Source: DATAVB01 sp040414495 (lineage in GTDB: Bacteria > Actinomycetota > Actinomycetes > Mycobacteriales > QHCD01). From it: 64,000 nt of DNA. The notes below the pieces were generated by a model. It ran no database searches, had not been told where the DNA came from, and saw only the letters and a list, made by a program, of their open reading frames with translations. The DNA lies in NCBI GenBank assembly GCA_040414495.1, contig JBEDUI010000258.1, forward strand, positions 1 through 64,000. Direction: 5' to 3'. Positions 43,878 to 53,287 of the stretch are shown one piece after another (within the stretch, counting starts at the first letter, position 1; each line of letters begins with the position of its first letter). A program made the translations under genes and the position numbers.

Positions 43878-45983
43878 CTACGTGTTGTGGCTCGAGGGGT
43901 CGGTCCAGTAGTACGTTTCCGGGTCGTAGACAGCGGGACAGGGCAGTTCCCAGTCGTTGACCAGACCCCCTTGAGCCAGGTTCTCGCGAGTCGGCACATT
44001 TCGTAGGTCGTTGTTCACGATGACCGGCTGCAGATAGTTCGTGACCACCCCGATGAAGAACGGGCCTTCCTCGATGTGCACCTTGATGATGTCCCAGAAG
44101 TGCTGCGTCCGTTTAAGCGCGTCCGGCTCACGCTTGGCCGCGTTGTAGAGTTTCCACATTTTCTCGACCGGTCCGCCCGGGTCAGGCGCCATCCGCGGAG
44201 GATGGCGCTTGATCGGCGGCACATCGAGCTCCTTCTTTTCATCGGCGGTGCCGGTCACCGCGTACATCATTCCCTCCAACGGAGCCCAGCGGGCGCTCTC
44301 GAGCGGCAGCAGCCAATAGGCCGCTACGAGCAGGCTTCCGTTGCTCACCTCCCAGTTGGTGCGGGACATCAGCTTGCCCGACGTCCACTGGTTGGCGAAG
44401 GACGCCGGTGGCACGGGCGTCCGCTGCATGTGCAGGCCGACCTTTTTCATGTCGGCCACGAATTGGTCGTCGTGGGTGTTCCCGGTCTGACTCATATCCG
44501 CGGAGTACGGCACCAATATCGTCAGCTTGGATCCGTCCGGGAACTCGACGTAACCGTCGCCGTTACTGTCCTTGAGGCCGAGGTCCGCTAGCAGCGACTT
44601 CGCTTTCGCCGGGTCGTGTTTCACGTACGAATCACGCCATTGCTTGTAGAGCGAAGGACCGGAAGGCTTGGTGTTGAATTCGGGTGCCTTGGGCCCGAGC
44701 GAGCCCGTCGTCAGATCGCCCGTGCCGAAATAGAGCGTCTTGCGCGCGGTCGTCCGGTCGTAGGCGTGCGAGATCGCCTGCCGGAAACGCTTGTCGCGGA
44801 AGAGTTCCCCGTATTTCTTGTCGGTCGCTATGTAGTCGTAGTTGAGGAAGAACATGTCTCCGGTGCCCGAACCGCTCTCCCACAGCAGAATCCGGTAGTT
44901 GCCGCTTTCCTTCGAGCGGCTGAGCGTGGCGACATCGGAGAGGTCGATCTGGTTGAACGGCCCGTGACAGTAGTCGATCTTGCCCTGCGAGACCTGGAGC
45001 TTGATCACCTGGCTGTTCTGGACACAGTTGATCGAAATCGTATCGATGTACGGGAGTTGGTCACCGTTCGCGTTGACGGCGTAGTAATACGGGTTTCGCT
45101 CCAGAACGACGCCCTTGTTGATGTCGAACGACTTGCACTTGTACCCGGAGAGCGTCGGACAGGCCGGATTCCGTATCCACTTCGACTTTTGCTCCCACAA
45201 CCCGCCGACCGAGTCCCAGTCCTTCGGGACCGAGGAGTTGTATTTGGGGTGGAATTGTTTCAAATAGTGTTTCGGCATCACCGACATGTGGCCGGTGACT
45301 CCGGTCGCCAGATAGAGCGGAAGTCCAGGTTGCGGGGAATCGTAGGAGAGCTTGAGCGTCTGCGGATCCACCTTGGTCATCTGACAGGGTTTTCCGGCCG
45401 CGGACAGCATGCCCAGCGGTGGGGTCAGCGCATCGTGCCCCGGGAGCACCAGGTCTTCCCACCAGAAGATGGCGTCGTCGACAGTGACCGGGTGGCCGTC
45501 CGACCATTTCAGTCCGGTGCGATAGTGCACCGTCCATTCCGTCGCGTCAGCATTCGAGCTCCATTTGTCCACCAGCCCCGGCCCGACGTCCAGGCCGTCA
45601 TTGAGCCAACGCAATGGGGCCGGACCGTAGAAGAACTCGTAACAGGTCGCGTCGCTGCCCATGCCGGTCGTGCTGAACACCGCCATGTTCAGCGTGCCGC
45701 CGTACTTTCCCGGCTCGAGCCAGCGGTGCGGTATGACGTACGGATTATCGGGGAGCCTTTGGGCAACCGGTGGCAGCCCTTTGTTCTTCAGCGACGGCGC
45801 CTCTTGATATTTCGTCGGTGCTTTCAGCGGAGTGGTGGCCGAACCTTTCTTGGTGCTGGCGCCGCCGCTATCGGCCGTCGTCTTCTTCTTGTCGCTCGAG
45901 CAGGCAGCCAGAGCCATCGACCCCGCCGCAAACGCCGTGCCATACAGAAAACCCCTGCGGGACAGGTGATTCTGGGTTTTCAC
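43878..45983 (-). CDS. Opp/Dpp-type substrate-binding lipoprotein (SBP family 5), second copy
   Basis: A 701-residue family 5 binding protein. Twin-Arg and lipobox are seen together (LSRRGFLYGTAFAAGSMALAAC). The mature part has GTGSDATCYEFFYGPAPLRW, then LKWSDGHPVTVDDAIFWWEDL, the standard family 5 core. GTG start at 45983 behind GAGGAGGACGATCT. It has its own promoter and lies downstream of the ABC ATPases; the long form (over 650 residues) is typical of oligosaccharide- rather than peptide-binding members in actinobacteria, by inference. Confidence 0.9.
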   Translation of the reverse strand: MKTQNHLSRRGFLYGTAFAAGSMALAACSSDKKKTTADSGGASTKKGSATTPLKAPTKYQEAPSLKNKGLPPVAQRLPDNPYVIPHRWLEPGKYGGTLNMAVFSTTGMGSDATCYEFFYGPAPLRWLNDGLDVGPGLVDKWSSNADATEWTVHYRTGLKWSDGHPVTVDDAIFWWEDLVLPGHDALTPPLGMLSAAGKPCQMTKVDPQTLKLSYDSPQPGLPLYLATGVTGHMSVMPKHYLKQFHPKYNSSVPKDWDSVGGLWEQKSKWIRNPACPTLSGYKCKSFDINKGVVLERNPYYYAVNANGDQLPYIDTISINCVQNSQVIKLQVSQGKIDYCHGPFNQIDLSDVATLSRSKESGNYRILLWESGSGTGDMFFLNYDYIATDKKYGELFRDKRFRQAISHAYDRTTARKTLYFGTGDLTTGSLGPKAPEFNTKPSGPSLYKQWRDSYVKHDPAKAKSLLADLGLKDSNGDGYVEFPDGSKLTILVPYSADMSQTGNTHDDQFVADMKKVGLHMQRTPVPPASFANQWTSGKLMSRTNWEVSNGSLLVAAYWLLPLESARWAPLEGMMYAVTGTADEKKELDVPPIKRHPPRMAPDPGGPVEKMWKLYNAAKREPDALKRTQHFWDIIKVHIEEGPFFIGVVTNYLQPVIVNNDLRNVPTRENLAQGGLVNDWELPCPAVYDPETYYWTDPSSHNT

Positions 45984-46067
45984 AGATCGTCCTCCTCGCG
46001 CTGTCAGCTACTGACTGTGCTGCTTCCAAACGAGTGAACTGCCCTGTAGCGGAAAGTGGTGTCCGGC

Positions 46068-46096
46068 ACGCTACGTCTACGATATAGGACTGTCAA
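46068..46096 (-). promoter_or_regulatory. Promoter of the second binding-protein gene
   Basis: On the minus strand TTGACA (46096-46091), a 17-nt spacer and TAGCGT (46073-46068), giving a leader of about 78 nt to the GTG at 45983. The 253-bp gap holds no gene. Confidence 0.65.
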
Positions 46097-46236
46097 GGTT
46101 GACATTGCCGGCGAAATGCCATCGCCACCTTGGGCATTGAGAAAGATTCGACCGTACGCTGATTACTCCGCGCCGATATCGGTCACAGCGCGCCGAGTCG
46201 AGCGCCGGAATCGGACTGGATCCAGTAAGAAACGTA

Positions 46237-47310
46237 TCAGTCGACGACCGGCGCCGATTCTGTTGGTGCCGTGATGCCGGCGAGGGTGAGTTCTTCGGTG
46301 AGGTGGCAGGCGGACTGGTGCTGGCCCGCGATCACACGTAGCTGTGGGATTTCAGCCCGACAACGCTCCAGGTCGGCGTATCGGCAGCGGGTGTGGAAGT
46401 GGCAGCCCGGCGGTGGGTTGCTGGGGTCGGGAAAGTCATCTGAGAGACGAATTCGTCGGCCGGTGCCGCGCAGGCGCGGGTCGGCGCGCGGCACCGCGGA
46501 CAGGAGCGCCTCGGTGTAGGGGTGTTGCGGTGAACGATAGATCGCGTCGGTATCGGCCAGTTCCACGATCTTGCCCAGGTACATCACCGCGACGCGGTCA
46601 CAAATGCTCTCGATGACCGATAGATCGTGTGAGATGAACAGGTACGTCAGGTTCAGTTCGTCCTGCAGATCCCGAAGCAGGTTCAGGATTTGGGCCCGGA
46701 TGGAGACGTCGAGCGCGGAGACGGCCTCGTCGGCGATGACCAGTTGCGGATCGAGGATCAGCGCGCGGGCGATGTTGATGCGTTGCCGCTCGCCACCAGA
46801 AAAGGCGTGCGGAAAGCGGTGCATATATCCCGGCGACAGCCCAACCAGACGCAGCGCCGTGGCGACCCGGTCCTCGAGCTCGGATCCTTTGGCGATCCCG
46901 TGGGCTTTCAGCGGATCGCCTACGATCTGCGCGACGGTCATACGTGGGTTGAGGCTGGAGAATGGGTCCTGGAAGATGACCCGGATATGCCGCTGGTATT
47001 TGCGTAACGTTTTGCTGTTCAGTGCGGTGAGATCGACGGAGGTTCCGTCGGAATCCCGGTAATAGACGTTGCCGCCCGTGGGTCGGATCTCCCCGACGAT
47101 GCACTTGCCGAGCGTGGTTTTGCCGCAGCCTGACTCGCCGACGAGCCCGAGAACTTCGCCCGACCTGATGCTCAGGTCGACCCCGCCGACGGCCTGCACG
47201 TATCCCGTGGTGCGGGCCAACATGCCGCGTCCGCGCACCGGGAATTGCATCGACAGATTCTGTACGTCCAACAGGGTTTCGGCTGCGTCAACTGTGTGGG
47301 TATTGGTCAT
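46237..47310 (-). CDS. Opp/Dpp ABC transporter ATP-binding protein (OppF-like)
   Basis: A 357-residue ATPase: Walker A GESGCGKTTLGK, signature FSGGERQRINIARAL, Walker B LVIADEAVSALDV, and the oligopeptide-ATPase C-terminal extension with GCHFHTRCRYADLERC, an iron-sulfur-like cysteine motif. The ATG at 47310 overlaps the OppD-like stop by ATGA. It energises the permeases at 48459-50643. Confidence 0.93.
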   Translation of the reverse strand: MTNTHTVDAAETLLDVQNLSMQFPVRGRGMLARTTGYVQAVGGVDLSIRSGEVLGLVGESGCGKTTLGKCIVGEIRPTGGNVYYRDSDGTSVDLTALNSKTLRKYQRHIRVIFQDPFSSLNPRMTVAQIVGDPLKAHGIAKGSELEDRVATALRLVGLSPGYMHRFPHAFSGGERQRINIARALILDPQLVIADEAVSALDVSIRAQILNLLRDLQDELNLTYLFISHDLSVIESICDRVAVMYLGKIVELADTDAIYRSPQHPYTEALLSAVPRADPRLRGTGRRIRLSDDFPDPSNPPPGCHFHTRCRYADLERCRAEIPQLRVIAGQHQSACHLTEELTLAGITAPTESAPVVD

Positions 47311-48428
47311 GGCTGGTCCCTATTGCCGGCGTCGGCGGACGACGATGGCGCCACTCGCTGGTCGGAGTCATATAAGACGCATCGGACCTGACGTCCGCGC
47401 TCGAGATTCACTGTGGGTGGATCAGCGACGTCGCATACGCCGGCGACCGCGCGGTCGCAGCGCGGATGGTACGGGCAGCCGCTGGGTCGGTTGAGCGGGT
47501 GCGGGACCTGACCCTGGATACTCGTCAGGCGTTGCCGGCTGCCCCGTCCCATCGTGGGGATCGACCTCAGCAACCCTTGTGTGTAAGGGTGTTTGGGGTC
47601 GTGGAATATTTCCTCGACGCTCCCCCGCTCGACCACCGTACCCAGGTACATGACGACTACCTCATCGGCGATCTCGGCGACCACGCCCATGTCGTGGGTA
47701 ATGAACATGATCGCCATTCCCGTTTCGGCCTGCAGCTCGGTGAGGAGGTCGATGATGCGTGCCTGCGTGGTGACATCCAGCGCCGTGGTTGGTTCGTCAG
47801 CAATCAGCAGGCTGGGCGAGCAGGACAGCGCGATCGCAATCATCACCCGCTGGCACATGCCGCCGGAGAGCTGAAATGGGTAGGCGTGCATCCGCTGCTC
47901 AGGGCGCGGAATGCCGACGCGCTTCAATAACGAAACGCCGCGATCGAACGCTTCCTGCTTGCTCATGGGCATATGCAGCCGGATCGCCTCAGTCAGCTGC
48001 GCGGCGACTGTGTACATAGGAGACAGCGAAGCCATTGGTTCCTGGAAGATCATCGAAATGTCGTTGCCGCGAATCTGGCGCAGCTGCTCGCTATGGGGCT
48101 CCAGCGCCGTCAGGTCGGCCCGCCCACCATGGCTTTTCCCCGCCCGGTGGCCACGACGCGGACCTCGCTCCGCCACCGGCGAGCGATCCCGCGCCATTGC
48201 CGGGTTCCACCAGATATGGCCGGCCACTACCCGACCTGGTGCTTCGACCAGGCCGAGAATCGAACGAGCGGTGATCGATTTGCCGCACCCGCTCTCGCCC
48301 ACCACACAGACGATCGTGCCTGGCATAACGGTCAGATCCACGCCGTCGACGGCGCGCACCGTACCTTCGTCCAGGAAAAAATGGGTCTTGAGGCCTTCGA
48401 CCCGCAGCAGTGGATCGGGCTGCGTCAT
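47307..48428 (-). CDS. Opp/Dpp ABC transporter ATP-binding protein (OppD-like) with an insertion
   Basis: A 373-residue ATPase with Walker A GESGCGKS, Q-loop IFQEPMASLSPMYTV, signature QLSGGMCQRVMIAIAL, Walker B LLIADEPTTALD and the cysteine-rich C-terminal GCPYHPRCDRAV. Between the usual VVAGHIWW strand and DLTALEP there is an extra Arg-rich stretch of about 27 residues not seen in typical members. The reading frame stays open, so it may be a surface loop. The ATG at 48428 follows GAGGGGATTCGCTG. Confidence 0.92.
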   Translation of the reverse strand: MTQPDPLLRVEGLKTHFFLDEGTVRAVDGVDLTVMPGTIVCVVGESGCGKSITARSILGLVEAPGRVVAGHIWWNPAMARDRSPVAERGPRRGHRAGKSHGGRADLTALEPHSEQLRQIRGNDISMIFQEPMASLSPMYTVAAQLTEAIRLHMPMSKQEAFDRGVSLLKRVGIPRPEQRMHAYPFQLSGGMCQRVMIAIALSCSPSLLIADEPTTALDVTTQARIIDLLTELQAETGMAIMFITHDMGVVAEIADEVVVMYLGTVVERGSVEEIFHDPKHPYTQGLLRSIPTMGRGSRQRLTSIQGQVPHPLNRPSGCPYHPRCDRAVAGVCDVADPPTVNLERGRQVRCVLYDSDQRVAPSSSADAGNRDQP

Positions 48429-48458
48429 CAGCGAATCCCCTCCAACCATCGTCGACCC

Positions 48459-49634
48459 CTAGCGCCGGTACGGGTCCGCGGCGTCACGAAGACCATCGCC
48501 GAGGAAGTTGAGTGCGAGGACCGCGATAGTGACCGCGACTCCGGGTAACAAAAGCCATGGCGCGGTGGATACAACCCGCACATTCTGGGCATCTTCCAGC
48601 AGGACGCCCCAACTGACCACAGGTGGCTGCAGACCCAGACCAAGGAAACTCAGCGATGTCTCGGCCAGGATCATCCCGGGAATCGCCAGCGTCATGTGCG
48701 CGATGACGTAGCTGGTCAGCGACGGGAGCATATGCCGGTAGATCAGCCGCGAGTGGGAATTGCCATCCAACGCGGCGGCGGTGACGAAAGCCTCCTCGCG
48801 CAGCGACAGAAAACGCCCGCGGGTTACCCGCGCGAGGCTCGTCCAGGCGACGATCCCCAGGATGATGGTGATCGCGAAATAGCGTTTGAGCGGTCCCCAA
48901 CCACCGGGCAGCGCGGCGGCCAGGCCGAGCCACAGCGGCAGCGTGGGAATTGACATGAAGAATTCGACGAGACGCTGAATGAGCGTGTCGACCTTGCCGC
49001 CAAAATAGCCAGACACTCCGCCGAGCGCGAGCCCGAGCACCAACGCGATGGCGACACCGACCAGACCGATCGACATGGATATTCGGGTCGCATAGATCAT
49101 CCGGGACAGCAGATCTCGACCGTTGCGATCCGCGCCCAGCAGGTACATGGGCTGTTTTTGATCGACCGGGCCGATCAGATGGATGTCGGTGGGGATCAAG
49201 CCGAATACCTTGTACTTCGACCCGTGAACGAACAAGCCCACCGGGATCTTCTTCGCGGGGTCCGGCTTGTACTTCAACTGCAACGTCTTAGGATCTTGCG
49301 TCGACTTGTACCCGTATACGTAAAGGCCCCAGTCCCAGCCACCGTGGGATCGGTCGACGACGTGCAGACGCTGCGGCGGCGCATAGACATAGTTCGCGTT
49401 GAACTTCGATGCGGTGAATGGCGCCAGGAATCCAGCGAAGATCGCAACGAAATAGATCGCCACCGTCACGAACAGTCCGATCACGGCCAGCTTGTGTTTG
49501 AAGAACGCCTTACGTATCAGCGTCCATTGTTTGGCCGTGTAGATCTTGTTCGGTGAGCTTGGCTGGGTGGGCTCAAGCGTCAATGAATCTGTTGCCCCGG
49601 TGCCCGAGGTCTCGAATGGCGCGGGCTCTGTCAT
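48459..49634 (-). CDS. Opp/Dpp ABC transporter permease (OppC-like)
   Basis: A 391-residue permease with a cytoplasmic N-terminus, a first helix at about 46-70, a long outer loop of about 120 residues, then five helices. LLGADRNGRDLLSRMIYATRIS is the usual family block and the EAA loop is in AFVTAAALDGNSHSRLIYRHMLP. The long loop after helix 1 is typical of larger-substrate members. ATG at 49634, with GGTGAAG before it. Confidence 0.92.
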   Translation of the reverse strand: MTEPAPFETSGTGATDSLTLEPTQPSSPNKIYTAKQWTLIRKAFFKHKLAVIGLFVTVAIYFVAIFAGFLAPFTASKFNANYVYAPPQRLHVVDRSHGGWDWGLYVYGYKSTQDPKTLQLKYKPDPAKKIPVGLFVHGSKYKVFGLIPTDIHLIGPVDQKQPMYLLGADRNGRDLLSRMIYATRISMSIGLVGVAIALVLGLALGGVSGYFGGKVDTLIQRLVEFFMSIPTLPLWLGLAAALPGGWGPLKRYFAITIILGIVAWTSLARVTRGRFLSLREEAFVTAAALDGNSHSRLIYRHMLPSLTSYVIAHMTLAIPGMILAETSLSFLGLGLQPPVVSWGVLLEDAQNVRVVSTAPWLLLPGVAVTIAVLALNFLGDGLRDAADPYRR

Positions 49635-49650
49635 TGCTTCACCGCCGCTC

Positions 49651-50643
49651 TCAGTGGTATCGCAGCCGCACGCGCGGGTCGATCCAGGCCAACAAGATAT
49701 CGGAGATCAGCGTGCCGATTACCGTCAACACCGACACGATGAGGATCAGCGATCCGGCCAGATACATATCCTGGCTGGTCAACGAACTCACGATCAGCGG
49801 ACCGGTCGTGGGCAGCGATAATACCTGGGCGACGATGACTTCCCCGGATACCAGTGTGGGTAGCACCCAGCCGACCGTCGAAATGAACGGATTTATCGCC
49901 ACCCGTAAGGGATACTTGAGCAACAGCTTCCGTTCCGGTACGCCCCGCGCCCGGGCGGCCACCACGTACGGCTTGCGTAATTCGTCGAGCAGCTGCGCCC
50001 GAAGGACCCGGATCAACCCAGCGGTACCGCTGGTCCCCAACACCACCACAGGAACCCAAAGGTGTTCCAGCAGGTTGACGATCTTGCCCAGATTCCACGG
50101 CGCGCTCTGCCATTCCGGCGACAACAAACCACCCACGCTCTGCCCGAAATATTTGAACCCTATGTACATCAGCACCAGAGCCAGCAGGAAGTTCGGAATC
50201 GCCAAGCCGATGAAACCCAGCGTGGTGAAAATGTAGTCACCCGCCGAGTACTGCTTGACCGCCGAATAGATGGCGATGGGAAACGACACGGCCCAGCTGA
50301 ACAGAAGCGTCGCCACCGCGAGCACCACAGTCAGCGGCAACCGCTCCCAGATCACCGATGACACCGGCCGGTTCAATGCGAAGGACTGGCCGAAATCCAG
50401 ATGCAGCAGAATACCTGAGATCCACTTGCCATATTGAACGTAGATTGGCTGGCCCAGCCCGTATCGGGCCTTCAGCGCCGCCAGCTGGGACTGATCCACG
50501 TTTCCGCCCTGCTGGGTCATCTGGGTGACCAGCGTGGTGAGGTAATCACCCGGCGGAAGTTGAATGATGACGAAGGCCACCACCGAGATCAGGAACACCG
50601 TCGGCACCATGTACGCCAGTCGGCGGGCTGTGTAGGTCAGCAC
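49651..50643 (-). CDS. Opp/Dpp ABC transporter permease (OppB-like)
   Basis: A 330-residue six-helix permease. The start (MLTYTARRLAYMVPTVFLISVVAFVI), GLGQPIYVQYGKWI and the EAA-type loop RKPYVVAARARGVPERKLLLKYPLR are classic OppB. GTG start at 50643 behind AAGGGG. It lies 18 bp after the binding-protein gene. Confidence 0.93.
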   Translation of the reverse strand: MLTYTARRLAYMVPTVFLISVVAFVIIQLPPGDYLTTLVTQMTQQGGNVDQSQLAALKARYGLGQPIYVQYGKWISGILLHLDFGQSFALNRPVSSVIWERLPLTVVLAVATLLFSWAVSFPIAIYSAVKQYSAGDYIFTTLGFIGLAIPNFLLALVLMYIGFKYFGQSVGGLLSPEWQSAPWNLGKIVNLLEHLWVPVVVLGTSGTAGLIRVLRAQLLDELRKPYVVAARARGVPERKLLLKYPLRVAINPFISTVGWVLPTLVSGEVIVAQVLSLPTTGPLIVSSLTSQDMYLAGSLILIVSVLTVIGTLISDILLAWIDPRVRLRYH

Positions 50644-50661
50644 GTCTGCACCCCTTGCCGA

Positions 50662-52614
50662 TTAGTCCTCGACATAGAACTGCTCCGGATCCACCACCGC
50701 GGGGTAAGGCGCGGTAAATGCCAGCCACATCTGATCGTTGCCCGGAACATTACGCATCCGATCCTTGACCACAGCGAAGGTGCCGGTCGGCAGGCAGATC
50801 CCCATCGACCAGAACTCCTCGCGGGATATGGCCACGATCTTCCGCATGCCCTCGATCTGCCCTGTGAGGTCCACCGTCCCGAACACCTCGTTGTTCCAGA
50901 TGTCCATCTGTTTCCGCATCGACGGCGGTGGCTTTTCTTTCGGCGTCGCCCCGAGGAACCAGTTCGTCCACAGTGGGGCATAAGACGACCCCGTCGAGGC
51001 GAACAGCCAGCGCGGATACTGAATCATGTCGAGATAGCCGAGCTCGCCACTGTCCACTGTGCAGTCGAAGTCGTTCGCGGTAATGCGATTCCCGGCCAAA
51101 GTCGAGTCAACGTTATCGATCTGCATCTCGACGCCTACCTTGGCCCAGGTATCTTTGATCAGCTGTAACGCATCGACATACGTCGGATACCTGGTTTGCG
51201 TCAATACCGCGACGACGATGGGCTTGCCATCCGGGCCCAACCGCTTCCCGTGCGCGTTCCGCTTCGAGAAGCCCGCCTTATCGAGGTATTTGTTGGCCAG
51301 GTCGAGGTCGTACGTCGTGTACTGGGTCGCCATCGTGTGGTCATAGAACGGCGCCTCCGGTCGTGGAGCGGTCTGCCGCGGCTCACCCTGCCGCTCATAA
51401 ACGACGTTGATGATCTCGCGCCGGTTGATGGCGTACGACAGTCCTATGCGGAAGTCCTTGTTCTGATAGATCTTCCGCTTCACCGGGTTCTTGTGGGTCA
51501 GGTTGAAGCAGATACCCATTTGATTGTGCCGGCCATCGGTGACGTCGACGAGTTTGTAGGCGCCGGCTTCTTCCGACAGCGCGAGGACGGGCTTGTTCGT
51601 CGGGATGGTGACCTCGGCCCGCATGTACAGATCGATATCGCCGTGCTCAGCCGCCAGCAGCATTGGCTGTTCGTTGTTGAAAAACTGGAAGCTGACCTCG
51701 TCGATATAGGGCAATTGGCTGCCGGCCGTATCGACCGCGGGATAGTACGGGTTCCGGCGCCAAGTCTGCACACCGCCGCTGCTCCACGGCTTGATCGGTG
51801 TCCACGCGTTGAGGGTTGGCAGGTCCGGATTATTGAGCATGTCCATCTTGTCCAGGAACAGCTCAGTCCAATCCGATACCTTGGCCTTCTTCACCTCGTC
51901 GCTGACATTCCGGTTGTAGTCCTTGTGGAACTGCTTCATGTAGTGGCGCGGAAGCGGGCGCAGAGCGGGCTGCCAGGAGGCCAGTTCCTGAAGGAACGTG
52001 CCGTGTGGCTGCTCGAAAACGAACTTGAACGTATAGTCGTCCAGCTTCTGCACCACAACGGGTTTGTCTTTGTCCCCGAACCGCTCGTCGATGACCGGGG
52101 TCAGCTCCTTGTTCGCATAGAGCGCGTCCCGCCAGAAGCTGATGTCGTCCACTGTGAACGGACTGCCATCGGACCACCTCGTGCCTTTTCGGAGCCGGAA
52201 GGTGTATTCGGTGGCATCCGCGTTGACCGTGAAGGACTCGGCAACGTGCGGTATTACCCGCTTCCACTGGCGATCCCAATGGACGAGATGGCCGCCATAC
52301 GTCACCGTCTCGTACCACCAACTGTTGTCCTGACTCACGTCACCGGTCTGCCACGTCCCGCCGTACTTCCCGATCGCCACGACCGGCTTGATCACGATCG
52401 GGTGTTCGGGCAGCCTCTTGCCCAGCGGCGGAAGACTTCCGTCCTTGACCAGTTGCGCGAGGATAGGAGCTTCCTTCGGGTTGGCGCCGTGGGTGTTCGC
52501 CACGTTCCGGTTTCCCGGACTCATGGAGAAAAAGCCGCACCCGGCCAGTACCGAAGCGCCAGCGACCGCTTCGCTCAACGCGAGGAAATCCCGGCGTGTT
52601 AGTGCTCGGCTCAT
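50662..52614 (-). CDS. Opp/Dpp-type substrate-binding lipoprotein (SBP family 5), first copy
   Basis: A 650-residue family 5 binding protein with a lipobox (AGASVLAGC) after a twin-Arg-like ALTRRDFLAL. The mature part resembles the other family 5 protein (KRLPEHPIVIKPVVAIGKYGG, then KGTRWSDGSPFTVDDISFWRD). The ATG at 52614 follows AGAAGG; an earlier frame start at 52707 is unlikely. It is the first gene of the operon that continues with two permeases and two ATPases, and the second binding protein may serve the same transporter. Confidence 0.92.
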   Translation of the reverse strand: MSRALTRRDFLALSEAVAGASVLAGCGFFSMSPGNRNVANTHGANPKEAPILAQLVKDGSLPPLGKRLPEHPIVIKPVVAIGKYGGTWQTGDVSQDNSWWYETVTYGGHLVHWDRQWKRVIPHVAESFTVNADATEYTFRLRKGTRWSDGSPFTVDDISFWRDALYANKELTPVIDERFGDKDKPVVVQKLDDYTFKFVFEQPHGTFLQELASWQPALRPLPRHYMKQFHKDYNRNVSDEVKKAKVSDWTELFLDKMDMLNNPDLPTLNAWTPIKPWSSGGVQTWRRNPYYPAVDTAGSQLPYIDEVSFQFFNNEQPMLLAAEHGDIDLYMRAEVTIPTNKPVLALSEEAGAYKLVDVTDGRHNQMGICFNLTHKNPVKRKIYQNKDFRIGLSYAINRREIINVVYERQGEPRQTAPRPEAPFYDHTMATQYTTYDLDLANKYLDKAGFSKRNAHGKRLGPDGKPIVVAVLTQTRYPTYVDALQLIKDTWAKVGVEMQIDNVDSTLAGNRITANDFDCTVDSGELGYLDMIQYPRWLFASTGSSYAPLWTNWFLGATPKEKPPPSMRKQMDIWNNEVFGTVDLTGQIEGMRKIVAISREEFWSMGICLPTGTFAVVKDRMRNVPGNDQMWLAFTAPYPAVVDPEQFYVED

Positions 52615-52708
52615 GATGGCATGCCTTCTGTTCACGAGAATTGGATGCATCGGCTGAGCTCCGGCTTGTCGGCAGCTTCCAACGCCGCCGGTACCGCGGC
52701 TGCTCACG

Positions 52709-52774
52709 CTAGGGCATGTTGCTTAAATCCTCGGCCTGCTGCGCGGCGCCCAGGACCTAAGCAACACCCCCTAG
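52709..52774. repeat. 66-bp palindromic element carrying two copies of the GTGTTGCTTAA motif
   Basis: The first 23 bp (CTAGGGCATGTTGCTTAAAT + CCT) and the last 23 bp pair with 19 of 23 bases, around a 20-bp GC-rich centre. Each arm carries the dispersed motif. Both ends are CTAG. The structure looks like a small MITE or REP-type element; as a terminator it would serve no gene here. Confidence 0.6.
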
Positions 52775-52988
52775 GGCGAAAAGATCAGGTTAGTGCCGAG
52801 CGGGGAACCCTCTGCTCGATTTCGGTTGGCTGTTCGCTCGCGGGGGCAACGACATTGGCCGACCTCCTTGAATTGCACTCCGCCCATCATGTGTGCGCCG
52901 GTCACCGCACGCCTGTCGAAAGGGGTCGCAGACGACTCCCCCGCATGCTCCGCGTCATCGCGGAACGCATCTCCTGCAACGTGTTCCA

Positions 52989-53117
52989 AATTACGGAATA
53001 GACGTTTCAATTTAGGCAATCGTACTGTGACCGCCCACACGCGTCAACACCTCCGAGCGACGGGCCTGCACCCAGAAGCATGCCTAGCTAGGAGTTTCCG
53101 TAATTCAAAATTACTGG
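52989..53117. promoter_or_regulatory. Paired AATTACGGAA / TTCCGTAATT sites upstream of the glycosidase-like gene
   Basis: AATTACGGAA at 52989-52998 and its exact inverse at 53096-53105. The right site is itself a palindrome, CCGTAATT-CAA-AATTACTGG (53098-53117). AT-rich sites in GC-rich DNA with this symmetry are common LacI/GntR operators; looping between sites is possible. The regulator is not shown. Confidence 0.5.
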
Positions 53118-53287
53118 CTATTTCGGCCGGACCAGATGATTGACCGCCAACTACGCTGCGGATTACCCTCGCGGACACCAGAGAAGACCACCTTTCGGAA
53201 AACGCAAGCGGCGCAACGGTTTTCGCGTCGCCACAACAGCTCCTACTGCTGCAGATATCGACTAATTTCAGAGAGGATCTGGCTTCG

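Larger units (their letters stand above)
52615..53287. other. 670-bp divergent control region
   Basis: No gene. It holds a 66-bp palindromic element (52709-52774) and a pair of GTAATT-type inverted repeats (52989-53117). Confidence 0.6.

Noticed and set aside
51196..52602. A long frame antisense to the first Opp-type binding protein
   Set aside because: No recognisable domain, and the sense strand has lipobox and family motifs.
52709..52774. Palindromic element as a transcription terminator
   Set aside because: It lies upstream of both divergent genes and has no U-tract.
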